From Pseudozyma flocculosa PF-1 (taxonomy: Eukaryota; Basidiomycota; Ustilaginomycetes; Ustilaginales; Ustilaginaceae), in assembly GCF_000417875.1 (NCBI RefSeq), contig NW_006920894.1, positions 290,417-354,416 of the forward strand: 64,000 nucleotides of DNA. The letters run 5' to 3'. Both the position numbers and the translations under genes were made by a program. The notes under the pieces were generated by a model. That model did no database searches and was not told where the DNA came from. It saw nothing but the letters and a program-made list of their open reading frames with translations. Shown here piece after piece: positions 46,201 to 54,999 of the stretch (position 1 is the first letter of the stretch; each line of letters starts with the position of its first letter).

Positions 46201-46525
46201 ATCGAGCGACGAGGCAGCCACGACAGGCGGGGACCTGGTGGGGATGTGGACCGAGTACCTGTCCTACCTCGTCAAGGTCAAGGGCCAAGAGATGGGCGCG
46301 GTGCTTGAGGTGCTCGAGAACGCCAAGCGCAACCTCAAGGGCGCTTTCGCAAGGCGTGGTGCTGCTCGTACGGACGAGGACCGAGCCGCCCAGGAAATTC
46401 GAGCGCTGGAGAGGGGCTGGGAGGCCATCTGCCAGGACCTGGCGCAGAACGGCGAGGGCGGGGAGGAGGAGGAGGAGGAGCAGACGGATCAGGACGAGAC
46501 GAGCGACGACAGAGAGGATGCGTAG
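43203..46525 (+). CDS. UTP6: U3 snoRNA-associated protein Utp6 (SSU processome)
   Basis: Utp6 is an SSU-processome component needed for 18S rRNA maturation in the nucleolus. Exons 43203-45650 and 45752-46525 give 1073 residues, about twice yeast and human Utp6. The N-terminus is typical: MERVQYHLERSLPQLQLLDE, GVFTKEQLHSI, KVDFLRYADFEQNL. HAT-like repeats follow (WERLVRRFKWDVDSWQRYIE and LYARALSLHPNKIPLWLSAA). The rest is helical with HAT-like patterns (AYLEWVQGEVEQMI, GFYKFVIDLLTELR) interrupted by several disordered acidic insertions and an acidic C-terminal tail, which account for the size. The start has the family sequence immediately after it. Function is inferred from the N-terminal family match. 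Confidence 0.9.
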
Positions 46526-46704
46526 ATTCAGCCGGAGAGCAGAAGCAGATCGGCGGAAAAACACAGCCCTCGTCTATGTCAGCATATCGCTTCCAGTGGC
46601 GTCTATCAATTCAGTTGCATTGCTAGGTGGTCCAAGACCGGCTGGCGGGAGCATGGATGCTCCAAAAGTAATGCCGATGCTCGTTGCTGCGCGCACGCGC
46701 GACC

Positions 46705-48009
46705 CTAGAACTCAAACGAGGCCTTGACCAGCTGGTCCACCTTGAAGTCTTCGGGCTTGGCGTGGAACGTCTCGAGCAGCTTAATGCGGGACTCCATGCC
46801 GTTTTCGGCCATCTTGGGGGCGAGATAGAAGCGCTGCAGGGTCATGGAGAGGAGCTGCGCGTCGGCCTGCGAGATGCGCGTCGAGACCTTGTTGCCCTTG
46901 GGTCCCTCGCCTTCGGTCGTCGTGGCGGCGGAGGCGTCGTCGGCAGCCTCGTCTGCGCCCGTGATCTCGCCGCGCATCAGGACGATGCCCTTGCTGTCGG
47001 CCAGGTCGGTGTAGTGCGAGAGGATGAGGGCAGGCTGGGCAAACTCCTGGCGCATCTTGTACTCGGCCAGCGGCGTGAAGAGGACAGTGGTGGGGTCCGG
47101 GATGGCTTCTGCTGGGTCGCCGCCCACCTTGTGGGTGGCCGGCTTGGGCAGGAAGCCCCACTCGAGGTATTGGATCTCGTAGCCCTGCTGCTTCTGGGGC
47201 TGCTCGGTGGCGTCGCTGCCCTCTACTGTCTCTTCACCGCCGATGATCTCGCGCGGGAGCGGCAGGACGAACTGTGGGTACTTGCGGGCGTTTGCGGTGA
47301 GCTCGAGGTAGGAGGCCGTGGGGATGACGGCCGAGAGCTTGCCCTTGAGGGTGTGGTAGCCGGTCCAGAGCTTGCCAATCGTATCTGGCGACTCCTTTGC
47401 GAGCTTCTCGACGTCGAGGATCTTGTGCAGCGGCTTGACGGGCCCTTCCGACTCGCTGCCGTGCGGGCTGGAACCGAGCTGGCCGGATTCGAGCTTCCTC
47501 CGCGCCTCGGCCTCTGACTGGGCGCGGATCTTGGCGGCAACCTCTGCGTCCTTTCTCTCGACCTCGGACGTACAGGCAGCCCGATCGTCCGCGTTCGGCG
47601 CATCCGACGAGGCCGGCTTGAGAGAGGACATCGAGGCGGCCTTGGCTTCCTGCAGCTTCTTTTGTCGCAGCTCTTCGACCGACGAGACGCCCTCCTGCAT
47701 CGCCTTGAGCTTGAGCTTGCTCTGGTACTCTGCCAGCTTGCGGTCGCGGCGCTGCTCGAGCATGCTCTTGCGCTCCTCTGGACTCGCCTGCTCCCATCGC
47801 GCGCGCTGTGCCGGCGTCTGTGAGTCCTCAGCCTGGTGCTGGAAGGGGTGCGGCGCCGAGACGTGGGCGTATCGGCAGCATCCGAGTCGAGCTGTCGCGG
47901 CCGCCTTTGGAAGGGCATGGAACGGAAGCCGGGAGGGGCCGGCCTGCAGGCTGGGGAGCAGAGCAGTGGCCGTCCGTCGGGCGAGCGAAGGAAGCGGAAG
48001 GGAAGTCAT
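46705..48009 (-). CDS. ATP11: ATP synthase F1 assembly chaperone Atp11
   Basis: Atp11 (human ATPAF1) binds free F1 beta subunit in the mitochondrial matrix and keeps it competent for assembly. A single open frame encodes 434 residues. The N-terminus, starting MTSLPLPSLARRTATALLPS, has Arg, Ser and Ala and almost no acidic residues for about 45 positions, as in a mitochondrial presequence. The family core is clear: LDVEKLAKESPDTIGKLWTG and YHTLKGKLSAVIPTASYLEL, then NARKYPQFVLPLPRE, YEIQYLEWGF and VLFTPLAEYKMRQEFAQPAL. The middle has a Lys/Glu-rich helix (about 85-130). Its stop is 179 bp from the UTP6 stop, and it is head-to-head with IRE1. Confidence 0.93.
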   Translation of the reverse strand: MTSLPLPSLARRTATALLPSLQAGPSRLPFHALPKAAATARLGCCRYAHVSAPHPFQHQAEDSQTPAQRARWEQASPEERKSMLEQRRDRKLAEYQSKLKLKAMQEGVSSVEELRQKKLQEAKAASMSSLKPASSDAPNADDRAACTSEVERKDAEVAAKIRAQSEAEARRKLESGQLGSSPHGSESEGPVKPLHKILDVEKLAKESPDTIGKLWTGYHTLKGKLSAVIPTASYLELTANARKYPQFVLPLPREIIGGEETVEGSDATEQPQKQQGYEIQYLEWGFLPKPATHKVGGDPAEAIPDPTTVLFTPLAEYKMRQEFAQPALILSHYTDLADSKGIVLMRGEITGADEAADDASAATTTEGEGPKGNKVSTRISQADAQLLSMTLQRFYLAPKMAENGMESRIKLLETFHAKPEDFKVDQLVKASFEF

Positions 48010-48722
48010 GGCTGGCGGGGGCTGTTGCGTCGGGTGATCCGGTGGGTGGTGGCGAAGGTTGAAGAGCGAGAGGCCGAGGGCTAGAAGTGGAGCGCTCCTC
48101 TCTTCTTCCGGGCGAGCCGGTCTCGGTTCCGCAGAGGGTCCCCTCGTCTGACCTGGCGTCGCCCGGCGGTGGCCGGCTGGCGGGGCGCGGCAGTCGGCAG
48201 GCGAGGCTGTGCGCTGTCGCTGGCTTCGCTGCAGCGTGGGGGAAGCGGGCGGAACCTCGTCGGCCCTTTTGCCTTGACCCGAGCTGCTTGAGCTCTCTTT
48301 TTTGGGGGCCCTCGCTCCACACTCACACCTGGCCCACCATCTGCACCAGGACTGACTCGGCCACACGCATGGCTGCAGTCGCCGTCAACCCAGCGCACCC
48401 CCACCATCGCCTGCGATCTTCATCTTCATCTGCGGATTCTATTCTCTACGGCCCGACCAGCCTCGACGTGCGATCGCCCTGCCATCGGGCGCCATACCCT
48501 CATGACTTGATCCCGTGGCCCTCCTGACTGTCATCTTCGCGCCATTCGCATCAATGCGCCCGTGCCCCTCCCGACTGGGCTGCGGTCGTACCCCTCCGTA
48601 CCCGGTCAGCGCTTGAGCTTTCAGCGCCTCACCTAGGCGCGTCTGCGCCAGATTCGGCCCTCGTGGCGACCGCTGCCTTCCACCGACTCACCATCGACAT
48701 CGCCTCGTGATCCTCGAGCCGC
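48010..48722. promoter_or_regulatory. Divergent promoter region, ATP11 / IRE1
   Basis: A 713-bp head-to-head region. A small open frame of 52 codons (48369-48527) lies in the probable IRE1 leader. Sequence from about 48360 is C/A/T-rich, like a 5' untranslated region. No other feature is seen. Confidence 0.55.
48369..48527 (+). other. Possible upstream ORF in the IRE1 leader
   Basis: An ATG with G at +4 (CGCATGG) opens a 52-residue frame, starting MAAVAVNPAHPHHRLRSSSS and ending 195 bp before the IRE1 start. If it lies in the transcript it could dampen IRE1 translation. It does not resemble any protein I know. Confidence 0.35.
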
Positions 48723-51700
48723 ATGCCTGCCACCATGACATCCAGCGCGAAGGGAGCGAAAGGGAGTACCTTGCTCGAGCTACGGCTCCTCTTGGTCACC
48801 TTCTTGGCGCTGTTTGCGCTCGTCATCGACGCAGCACCATCCAACGACGACAGCAATCGCAGCACCTTCCCGTCGGGCCCAGCATCCTTTGGCGCACCCG
48901 TTGCAGCATCCGCCCGCTCCCCGTCCAAAGACATTGTGCCACGGCTACGGTACGACCATGCAGGTAGCGCCGCATCGACCCAGCATCGATCGCTACCAGC
49001 CACTGCACGGCCCACATCATCTTCGGACCTCATACTGTCCGACATCGTCGTCCTCACCAGTGTCGAAGGAGGACTTTACGCTCTCGATCGCAAGACTGGC
49101 CACCAGCTCTGGACTCTCTCGCCCCAGACTAGCCACAACTCCGACTCCCTGCTGAGACCCCTTGTCACTGCGCTCTATGGCAAGGACCAGAAGAGCTTCG
49201 CCGACATTGCTCAAGGCTTCGGCGACCAGTCTGCCTTTGCCAACCTCGCTGCGGGGTCCATCGCAGAACTCGAGGCTGGCGGCATCTACGTAGTCGAGCC
49301 GTCCTCGGCTGGCGACATCTACGTGCTCACTCCCAAGGATCCGGGCGCGCACCGTGCTGGCGGCGGATCCGATCCGGCACGGCAGGTTCAGCTGGACAAG
49401 CTGCCCCTGACGGTGCCCCAGTTGGTCGAGCTCAGCCCCTTCTCCTTTGCCGGGGACGACACGCGCGTCTTTGTCGGCCAGAAGCAGACCACCCTTGTCG
49501 AACTCGATGTCCGCACAGGCAAGCTCGGCGCTGTCTTTGGCGGTCGCGAGGGCGGCGTGTGGTGTGGCGCCCAGGCCGATGAGCCGTCGAGCTCGCCTTT
49601 CAAGGGGACCAAGGGAGCCTCGATGGCCCCGGATGCCGAGGCCTGCATTGACGATGAGTCGACCTTTAGCAGCACGACCGAAGCCAACGAGTGGGCTTAC
49701 GTCGGCCGCACCGACTACACGCTCAACATCCATTCGCGCAACTCTCCAGAGCTGCTACAGACGCTGCACTTCAGCACCTTTGCACCCAACGCCGGCGATC
49801 GGGACATCCAGTCGATCTGGTACCGGGCCGATCACCCGGACGACCGCGCCATACTCGGCATGCCCGAGGATGGCAGCGTCGTCTGCTTCAACCTGACCAG
49901 CTCCGATGCCGAGGACGACAAGAAGACGCTGTGGATGAGCGACCTGCGCGCCAGCGTCGCCGGCATCTTTGATGTTGTCTACCCCGGGCCTCACCTTCAG
50001 AACTCCAAGTCGATGAGCCGCCCCATCCTGGTCTCGCATCCCCCCGTCCCCATCAACCGCCTCTTTCCCCAGATCGGCGACGGGCATTCTGATGAGATGC
50101 CGTCGTTCGAAGGTGGATTGACGAAGAAAAAGAGATCCGCCTATCTCGGAATCGCTGGCAGTAGCCTCTTTGCCATGAGCGGCAACCGCTTTCCCCTGGT
50201 CGCCTTCACTTCGAAGGCTGTTGCCGGCCTGCCCGACGGCCAGGCGGTCGAGGATCGGCAGAGCGGATCTGCCCTCCCACCTTCCGAGAGCAGCTGGGCA
50301 AGCGAGAAGAAGTGCGCGTCTTTCGGATGCTGGCTCGGCAGCTACACGCTCGAGGTCGACACCTCGGCAGAAGGTGTGATGCAGGAGTCGCTCTTGGGAT
50401 CCGACCGTCTGCTCGAGATTGACGGGGATCGCTCGGACCGGCCCAAGTTGGCACTCGGAGACCGACCGGCCTATCCCGAGGAGGACGAGCTGGAAGCTGC
50501 TCGTCCCGACAAAGGCCCGCGTGGATCGGCATCCACTCCCGGCAAGAGTCAGTCGTCCCCGCGCAAGACGCCCCAGTCCGGCAAGGGCAAGGGTAAGGGC
50601 AAGGGCAGAGACAAGAAGCGTCCCGGCAGAGACGAGTTCGAGACGCCGTCCGTTGTGCCGCCGCCGCCCACGACAAACGAGGAGGCGGCCGTCTACGTAC
50701 GACCTTGGAAATCGCGCCTGGCCGTCATCCTGCTGCAGCTCATCGGTGTCCTCGTTATCGGCGTCCTCTCTGGGACCACCTACCTGGGCTTCCAGCAGCA
50801 GAAGCAGCGAAGCGAACAGGAGGCCGCCATGATCGCCAAGGGCGTTGTGTGGGTGCCGGCGCTCAAGGAGCAAGAGGCCGGCTTTGCAACGACGGGCTCG
50901 GACGCCGACAAGCTCACCCGGACCGAAGCGGAGCAGCTCGAGGAGGCGCTGCGGCGATCCAAGCAAGATATCGGAGCCGCAGACAAAACCAGCGCGAACG
51001 GATCCGCCGGTCCAAGCGCCGGCGGGTCTGCATTGCCGGGCAATGCGGGCGAAGGCACCGATGGGCTCGGACTTGACCTGGCGGATGACGGTCTGCCTGG
51101 CGGGGCGGCCGCAGCAAAGAGGCGTGCCAACAAGCGGAGACGAAGGGGCAAGCGCGCGGGAGCTGCGGCAGCTGCGAAAGCGGCGAAAGCCAACAAGAAC
51201 GGCGAGGCTGAAGATGGCGACGACGGCGCAGACGATAGCGGTGAAGAGGAAGACGAAGCTCAGCCGGATCCGCCTCTGCCGAAGGACACCTCGAGCGTCG
51301 ACGATGCCGACGTGAAGGTCGACGTACACGCAGGGCTGCCCGCGGAGAATGGCTGTCCCCGTTCGGCGAGCATTGCGACCGCGTCCGACGACTCTGCGAC
51401 GGGGCGAGACGCGGTCGACGGTACGCCGAAGAAGTCGAAGCAGAGCGCCAAGAAGCAACCAACAGCGCCGACAAACCTGGTTAACGGGGCCAAGGGCAAG
51501 GTCGGAGCCCGGGCTACACGAGACGCGCCCATGCCGCCGCCAATATCTACGAGCGGAACACCGCAGCTGACCCAGGCACTCATGTCGCCAAAGCTCAACA
51601 CGTCAGCGTTGATGGAGTCCGGCTGGCCCCTCGCTGCGGATGGAGACGATTCGGTGCCTACGGCGCTGGGCGAGCAGGCCGCAAAGATCGCAGCTGCTGG

Positions 51701-53057
51701 CGCATCGAGCAGCTCAGCCACCAACGGCCTCAAGAGCTCGTCTCTCACAATCTCGGACGAGGTGCTTGGCTACGGCTCCTCGGGCACCGTCGTCTTCAAG
51801 GGCACGTTCCAAGGACGTGCGGTGGCCGTCAAGCGGCTGCTGCGCGACTTTGTTCACGTCGCCTCCAAGGAGGTTTCGCTGCTCGAGTCCGCCGACAATC
51901 ACCCCAACGTGATCCGCTACTTCTACAAGGAGCTGACGCCGAGCTTCCTCTTTATCGCGCTCGAGCTGTGCCCCGCGTCGCTTGCCGACGTCGTCGAGCG
52001 CCCCAACGACTACCGCGAGCTCAGCGTGCTTTTGGAGCCGAAACGAAGCTTGAGCCAGATCACGTCGGGCCTGCGGCACCTGCATTCGCTCTCGATCGTC
52101 CACCGGGACATCAAGCCTCAGAACATCCTGGTGTCGACATCGTCGAGCGGGCGCAGCCTCAAGATGCTGCTGTCCGACTTTGGACTGTCGAAGCGACTGG
52201 ACGGCCTGGCACAGACGAGCTTCAGCCAGACGATGAACAATCCTGGAGGCACGGTGGGCTGGCGTGCGCCCGAGATCCTCCGAGGGGATATCAACCTCGA
52301 CGCCGGGTCCGAGAGCGAATCGTCGCTGGGCAACTCGTCTGGCAACCGGCGGGCCGGCGGCAGCGGTACCGAGGAGAAGCAGCGGCTGACGCGCGCCGTC
52401 GACATCTTTGCGCTAGGCTGCCTCGCCTACTACGTGCTGTCCAACGGCGATCACCCGTTCGGCAGCCGCTTTGAACGTGAGATGAACATTATCCGGCGCC
52501 ACGTCGACACCGGTCGGCTCGACGGGCTCGGCGAGGAAGGGCACGAGGCTCAGGATCTGGTGCTCAAGATGGTCGACAACGACCCGCGGCGGCGGCCTTC
52601 TGCCAACGACGTACTTGCCCATCCCTACTTTTGGGACGCCAACAAGCGTCTCAACTTCCTGCAGGACGCCAGCGACCGGTTCGAAATCATGGAGAAGGAT
52701 CCGCCGGCGCCGGCGCTCGTGATGCTCGAGGCCAAGGCGACCAAGGTCGTGGGGCACGACTGGCATCGGCGGTGCGACAAGGCGTTCCTCGAGAACCTGG
52801 GCAAGTTCCGCAAGTACGACCCTACTTCGGTCCAGGACCTGCTGCGGGCGATGCGCAACAAGAAGCACCACTACCAGGACATGCCGCCGCACCTGCGCCG
52901 GATGCTGGGTTCGCTGCCCGACGGCTTCCTGGGCTACTTCACCCGCCGCTTCCCCGAGCTTTTTCTCCACGTCCATGGCGTTGTGACTGCGCTGCCCGTC
53001 ATCCGCACCGAGGCCATGTTCCGCGAGTACTTCAACTGCCCCGAGCAGGACCACTGA
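48723..53057 (+). CDS. IRE1: Unfolded-protein sensor kinase/RNase Ire1
   Basis: Ire1 is an ER membrane sensor that splices the mRNA of the unfolded-protein-response transcription factor. The intronless frame gives 1444 residues. A signal-anchor-like hydrophobic run (LLLVTFLALFALVIDAA) lies at about 22-38. The lumenal domain has the beta-propeller-like start IVVLTSVEGGLYALDRKTGH. The membrane segment, SRLAVILLQLIGVLVIGVLS, is at about 664-690. A long Lys/Arg- then Asp/Glu-rich linker (about 690-1010) follows. The kinase domain has GYGSSGTVVFKG, VAVKR (Lys about 1037), HRDIKPQN (about 1125) and DFGLSK (about 1151), then GTVGWRAPEIL with a Ser-rich insertion. The KEN RNase domain (about 1308-1443) has FLQDASDRFEIMEK, KYDPTSVQDLLRAMRNKKHH and GYFTRRFPELFLHVH. 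Two in-frame ATGs (48723, 48735) precede the signal; the second has the better context. Confidence 0.96.
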   Translation: MPATMTSSAKGAKGSTLLELRLLLVTFLALFALVIDAAPSNDDSNRSTFPSGPASFGAPVAASARSPSKDIVPRLRYDHAGSAASTQHRSLPATARPTSSSDLILSDIVVLTSVEGGLYALDRKTGHQLWTLSPQTSHNSDSLLRPLVTALYGKDQKSFADIAQGFGDQSAFANLAAGSIAELEAGGIYVVEPSSAGDIYVLTPKDPGAHRAGGGSDPARQVQLDKLPLTVPQLVELSPFSFAGDDTRVFVGQKQTTLVELDVRTGKLGAVFGGREGGVWCGAQADEPSSSPFKGTKGASMAPDAEACIDDESTFSSTTEANEWAYVGRTDYTLNIHSRNSPELLQTLHFSTFAPNAGDRDIQSIWYRADHPDDRAILGMPEDGSVVCFNLTSSDAEDDKKTLWMSDLRASVAGIFDVVYPGPHLQNSKSMSRPILVSHPPVPINRLFPQIGDGHSDEMPSFEGGLTKKKRSAYLGIAGSSLFAMSGNRFPLVAFTSKAVAGLPDGQAVEDRQSGSALPPSESSWASEKKCASFGCWLGSYTLEVDTSAEGVMQESLLGSDRLLEIDGDRSDRPKLALGDRPAYPEEDELEAARPDKGPRGSASTPGKSQSSPRKTPQSGKGKGKGKGRDKKRPGRDEFETPSVVPPPPTTNEEAAVYVRPWKSRLAVILLQLIGVLVIGVLSGTTYLGFQQQKQRSEQEAAMIAKGVVWVPALKEQEAGFATTGSDADKLTRTEAEQLEEALRRSKQDIGAADKTSANGSAGPSAGGSALPGNAGEGTDGLGLDLADDGLPGGAAAAKRRANKRRRRGKRAGAAAAAKAAKANKNGEAEDGDDGADDSGEEEDEAQPDPPLPKDTSSVDDADVKVDVHAGLPAENGCPRSASIATASDDSATGRDAVDGTPKKSKQSAKKQPTAPTNLVNGAKGKVGARATRDAPMPPPISTSGTPQLTQALMSPKLNTSALMESGWPLAADGDDSVPTALGEQAAKIAAAGASSSSATNGLKSSSLTISDEVLGYGSSGTVVFKGTFQGRAVAVKRLLRDFVHVASKEVSLLESADNHPNVIRYFYKELTPSFLFIALELCPASLADVVERPNDYRELSVLLEPKRSLSQITSGLRHLHSLSIVHRDIKPQNILVSTSSSGRSLKMLLSDFGLSKRLDGLAQTSFSQTMNNPGGTVGWRAPEILRGDINLDAGSESESSLGNSSGNRRAGGSGTEEKQRLTRAVDIFALGCLAYYVLSNGDHPFGSRFEREMNIIRRHVDTGRLDGLGEEGHEAQDLVLKMVDNDPRRRPSANDVLAHPYFWDANKRLNFLQDASDRFEIMEKDPPAPALVMLEAKATKVVGHDWHRRCDKAFLENLGKFRKYDPTSVQDLLRAMRNKKHHYQDMPPHLRRMLGSLPDGFLGYFTRRFPELFLHVHGVVTALPVIRTEAMFREYFNCPEQDH

Positions 53058-53565
53058 GAGCGACGCGGCGTTGCTCCCACTTCCTCAAGCTTGCTCCCCG
53101 GACCTCGCTTCCGTCTCGCCCCCTGTATCGCCGCCACCCGGAACCTGTACACATCTCTTGTATTGTATTTCCATCTTATCTTTCTATGACAGGGACTTGC
53201 ATTCATCCACTCATTCATACCGTCGTGTGGGATGCTGAGCGGTCGAGCAGAGGCATGGCAGGACGGGGAGATGCTGGGCGGCATGGTGCGTGGCAGGAGT
53301 TGGAAGAATATTCGGAATTCGGATGCCGAGGTGGTGGACCCAAACCCCCGCTCTGATGCAGCGGGGCCTGGTGGATTTTTTCTTTTTCGCCCTTGGGCCC
53401 GCCAGCAGCTCTGGAGGCTTCGCGACCTTGGCACTCCACCTTCCTTCTCCCCTAACCCCCCGCCTATTTCCAAGCGCAGCTTCTCCCCTCTCGATCGACC
53501 GCTACTGCCGCCACCGCCATCTTCCCCCATCACCACAACCGACCTGTAGCCCTGCACACACCACG
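53058..53565. promoter_or_regulatory. IRE1 3' flank and RCL1 promoter
   Basis: A 508-bp tandem spacer. The open frame running into RCL1 from upstream is not protein-like, and sequence from about 53440 is C/T-rich, like a leader. No gene is seen. Confidence 0.5.
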
Positions 53566-54813
53566 ATGCCCTCGACGACAGCGTCCAACCCGACGCCCGT
53601 GGAAAAGTCGCGGCTGCTGCGCTTCACGGGGCACAGCTACTTTCGGCAGCGCCTGGTCCTCTCGCTCCTCTCGGGCCGGCCCGTCCGCATCGATTCGATC
53701 CGCTCCGACGCCTCCTCGCCCGGTCTCTGCGACTTTGAGGCGTCGTTCCTGCGTCTCATCGAAAAGGTCACCAACGGCAGCCACGTCGAGATCAGCTACA
53801 CGGGTACCAGCGTGCTGTTGCGGCCTGGCGTCATTGCCGGTGGCAACGTGAGCCACGACTGCCCCACGTCTCGCAGCGTCGGCTACTTTGCAGAGTGGAT
53901 CATGGTCCTCGCCCCCTTTGCCAAGAAGGAGCTCAGCCTCACCTTGCGCGGCCTCACGGCTCGACAGGGCGACCTCGGCGTCGACACGTTGAGGACCGTG
54001 ACGCTGCCCCACCTCTCCCTCTTTCTGCCCCTCGATACCCTCTCGACCCTCTCGTCTGCCCTCGAGCTGCGCATCCTCAAGCGCGGTTCCCCGCCGCTCG
54101 GAGGGGGAGAGATCCACCTGCGCTGCCCGACGCTCGCCCACCTCTCGACGCTCAACTTTATCGCACCGGGCCGCATCAAAAAGATCCGTGGCATCGCCAA
54201 CGCCACGCGCGTCTCGCCGCAGATGGCCAACCGGATGATTGACCACGCCCGCTCCATCCTGCAGCGCTACATCCCCGACCTCTACCTCTTTGCCGACGTC
54301 TACCGCGGCGACGACTCGGGCAAGTCGCCCGGGTTCGGCCTCTCGCTCGTCGCGAGCAGCACGACGGGCGCCATCTACTCGTCCGAGGCCATCAGCCGGC
54401 CTTCGAACCAGGAGACGGGCGAAGAGGCCCTGACGCCCGAAGACGTGGCCGCCCTCGCGGCGCGGCAACTGCTCGAGGAGGTCGCAAAGAGGGGATGCAT
54501 CGACCCGGCACACCAGCCCATGGTCCTCACGCTCATGGCCCTGGGACCGCAGGACGTGGCCAGGTGCAGGATGGGTAAGCTCACGCCCAACGCCATCCAG
54601 ACGATGCGAGACATCAAGGAGGGTCTCGGCGTCACGTTCAAGGTCAAGCGGGTGCAGGACGAGGACCAGACCAGCGCACAGCAGGATGACGACGACGACG
54701 AGGAGGAGGAGGATGAAGACGAGGCGGACAACCACCCGAAGCGGATCGTACCGGAGGAGATCATGGTCAGCTGCGTCGGCATCAACTTCCGCGGCTTCAA
54801 GAAGGTGGCATGA
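53566..54813 (+). CDS. RCL1: RNA cyclase-like protein Rcl1 (pre-rRNA processing)
   Basis: Rcl1 works with the GTPase Bms1 in the SSU processome and is linked to cleavage at site A2 of pre-rRNA. The single exon gives 415 residues, close to yeast (367) plus an acidic insertion. Family motifs: LLRFTGHSYFRQRLVLSLLS and GLCDFEASFLRLIEKVTNGS, then IEISYTGTS-like (VEISYTGTSVLLRPGVIAGG), LTLRGLTARQGDLGVDTLRT and the C-terminal VSCVGINFRGFKKV. The RNA 3'-phosphate cyclase fold is kept, while family members of the Rcl1 type lack the cyclase active-site histidine. A run of about 17 Asp/Glu residues (about 370-385) interrupts the last domain. The ATG is directly followed by a short variable tail and the conserved core. 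Confidence 0.95.
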   Translation: MPSTTASNPTPVEKSRLLRFTGHSYFRQRLVLSLLSGRPVRIDSIRSDASSPGLCDFEASFLRLIEKVTNGSHVEISYTGTSVLLRPGVIAGGNVSHDCPTSRSVGYFAEWIMVLAPFAKKELSLTLRGLTARQGDLGVDTLRTVTLPHLSLFLPLDTLSTLSSALELRILKRGSPPLGGGEIHLRCPTLAHLSTLNFIAPGRIKKIRGIANATRVSPQMANRMIDHARSILQRYIPDLYLFADVYRGDDSGKSPGFGLSLVASSTTGAIYSSEAISRPSNQETGEEALTPEDVAALAARQLLEEVAKRGCIDPAHQPMVLTLMALGPQDVARCRMGKLTPNAIQTMRDIKEGLGVTFKVKRVQDEDQTSAQQDDDDDEEEEDEDEADNHPKRIVPEEIMVSCVGINFRGFKKVA

Positions 54814-54999
54814 CCCGGCGGCGCGCCCCGTCTTGTGTTGTCTCGTGCCCCCCTCCCCCCATCGTTCAATCGATTGTACTTGTACCGACACCGTCCGAGA
54901 TTCCGCTCGCAAACACATCCACGCTCCCAGAGCAGCAGCAGCCTCGGCAGGTCCATGCATCATGTTCCAGGTGCGAAGCAGAGACGGGATCGACGTTAG

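Noticed and set aside
49755..51458. A 567-codon frame antisense to IRE1
   Set aside because: It lies wholly within the lumenal and linker coding sequence of IRE1 and has no protein character.
53530..54963. A 477-codon frame antisense to RCL1
   Set aside because: A shadow of a well-supported RCL1 exon.
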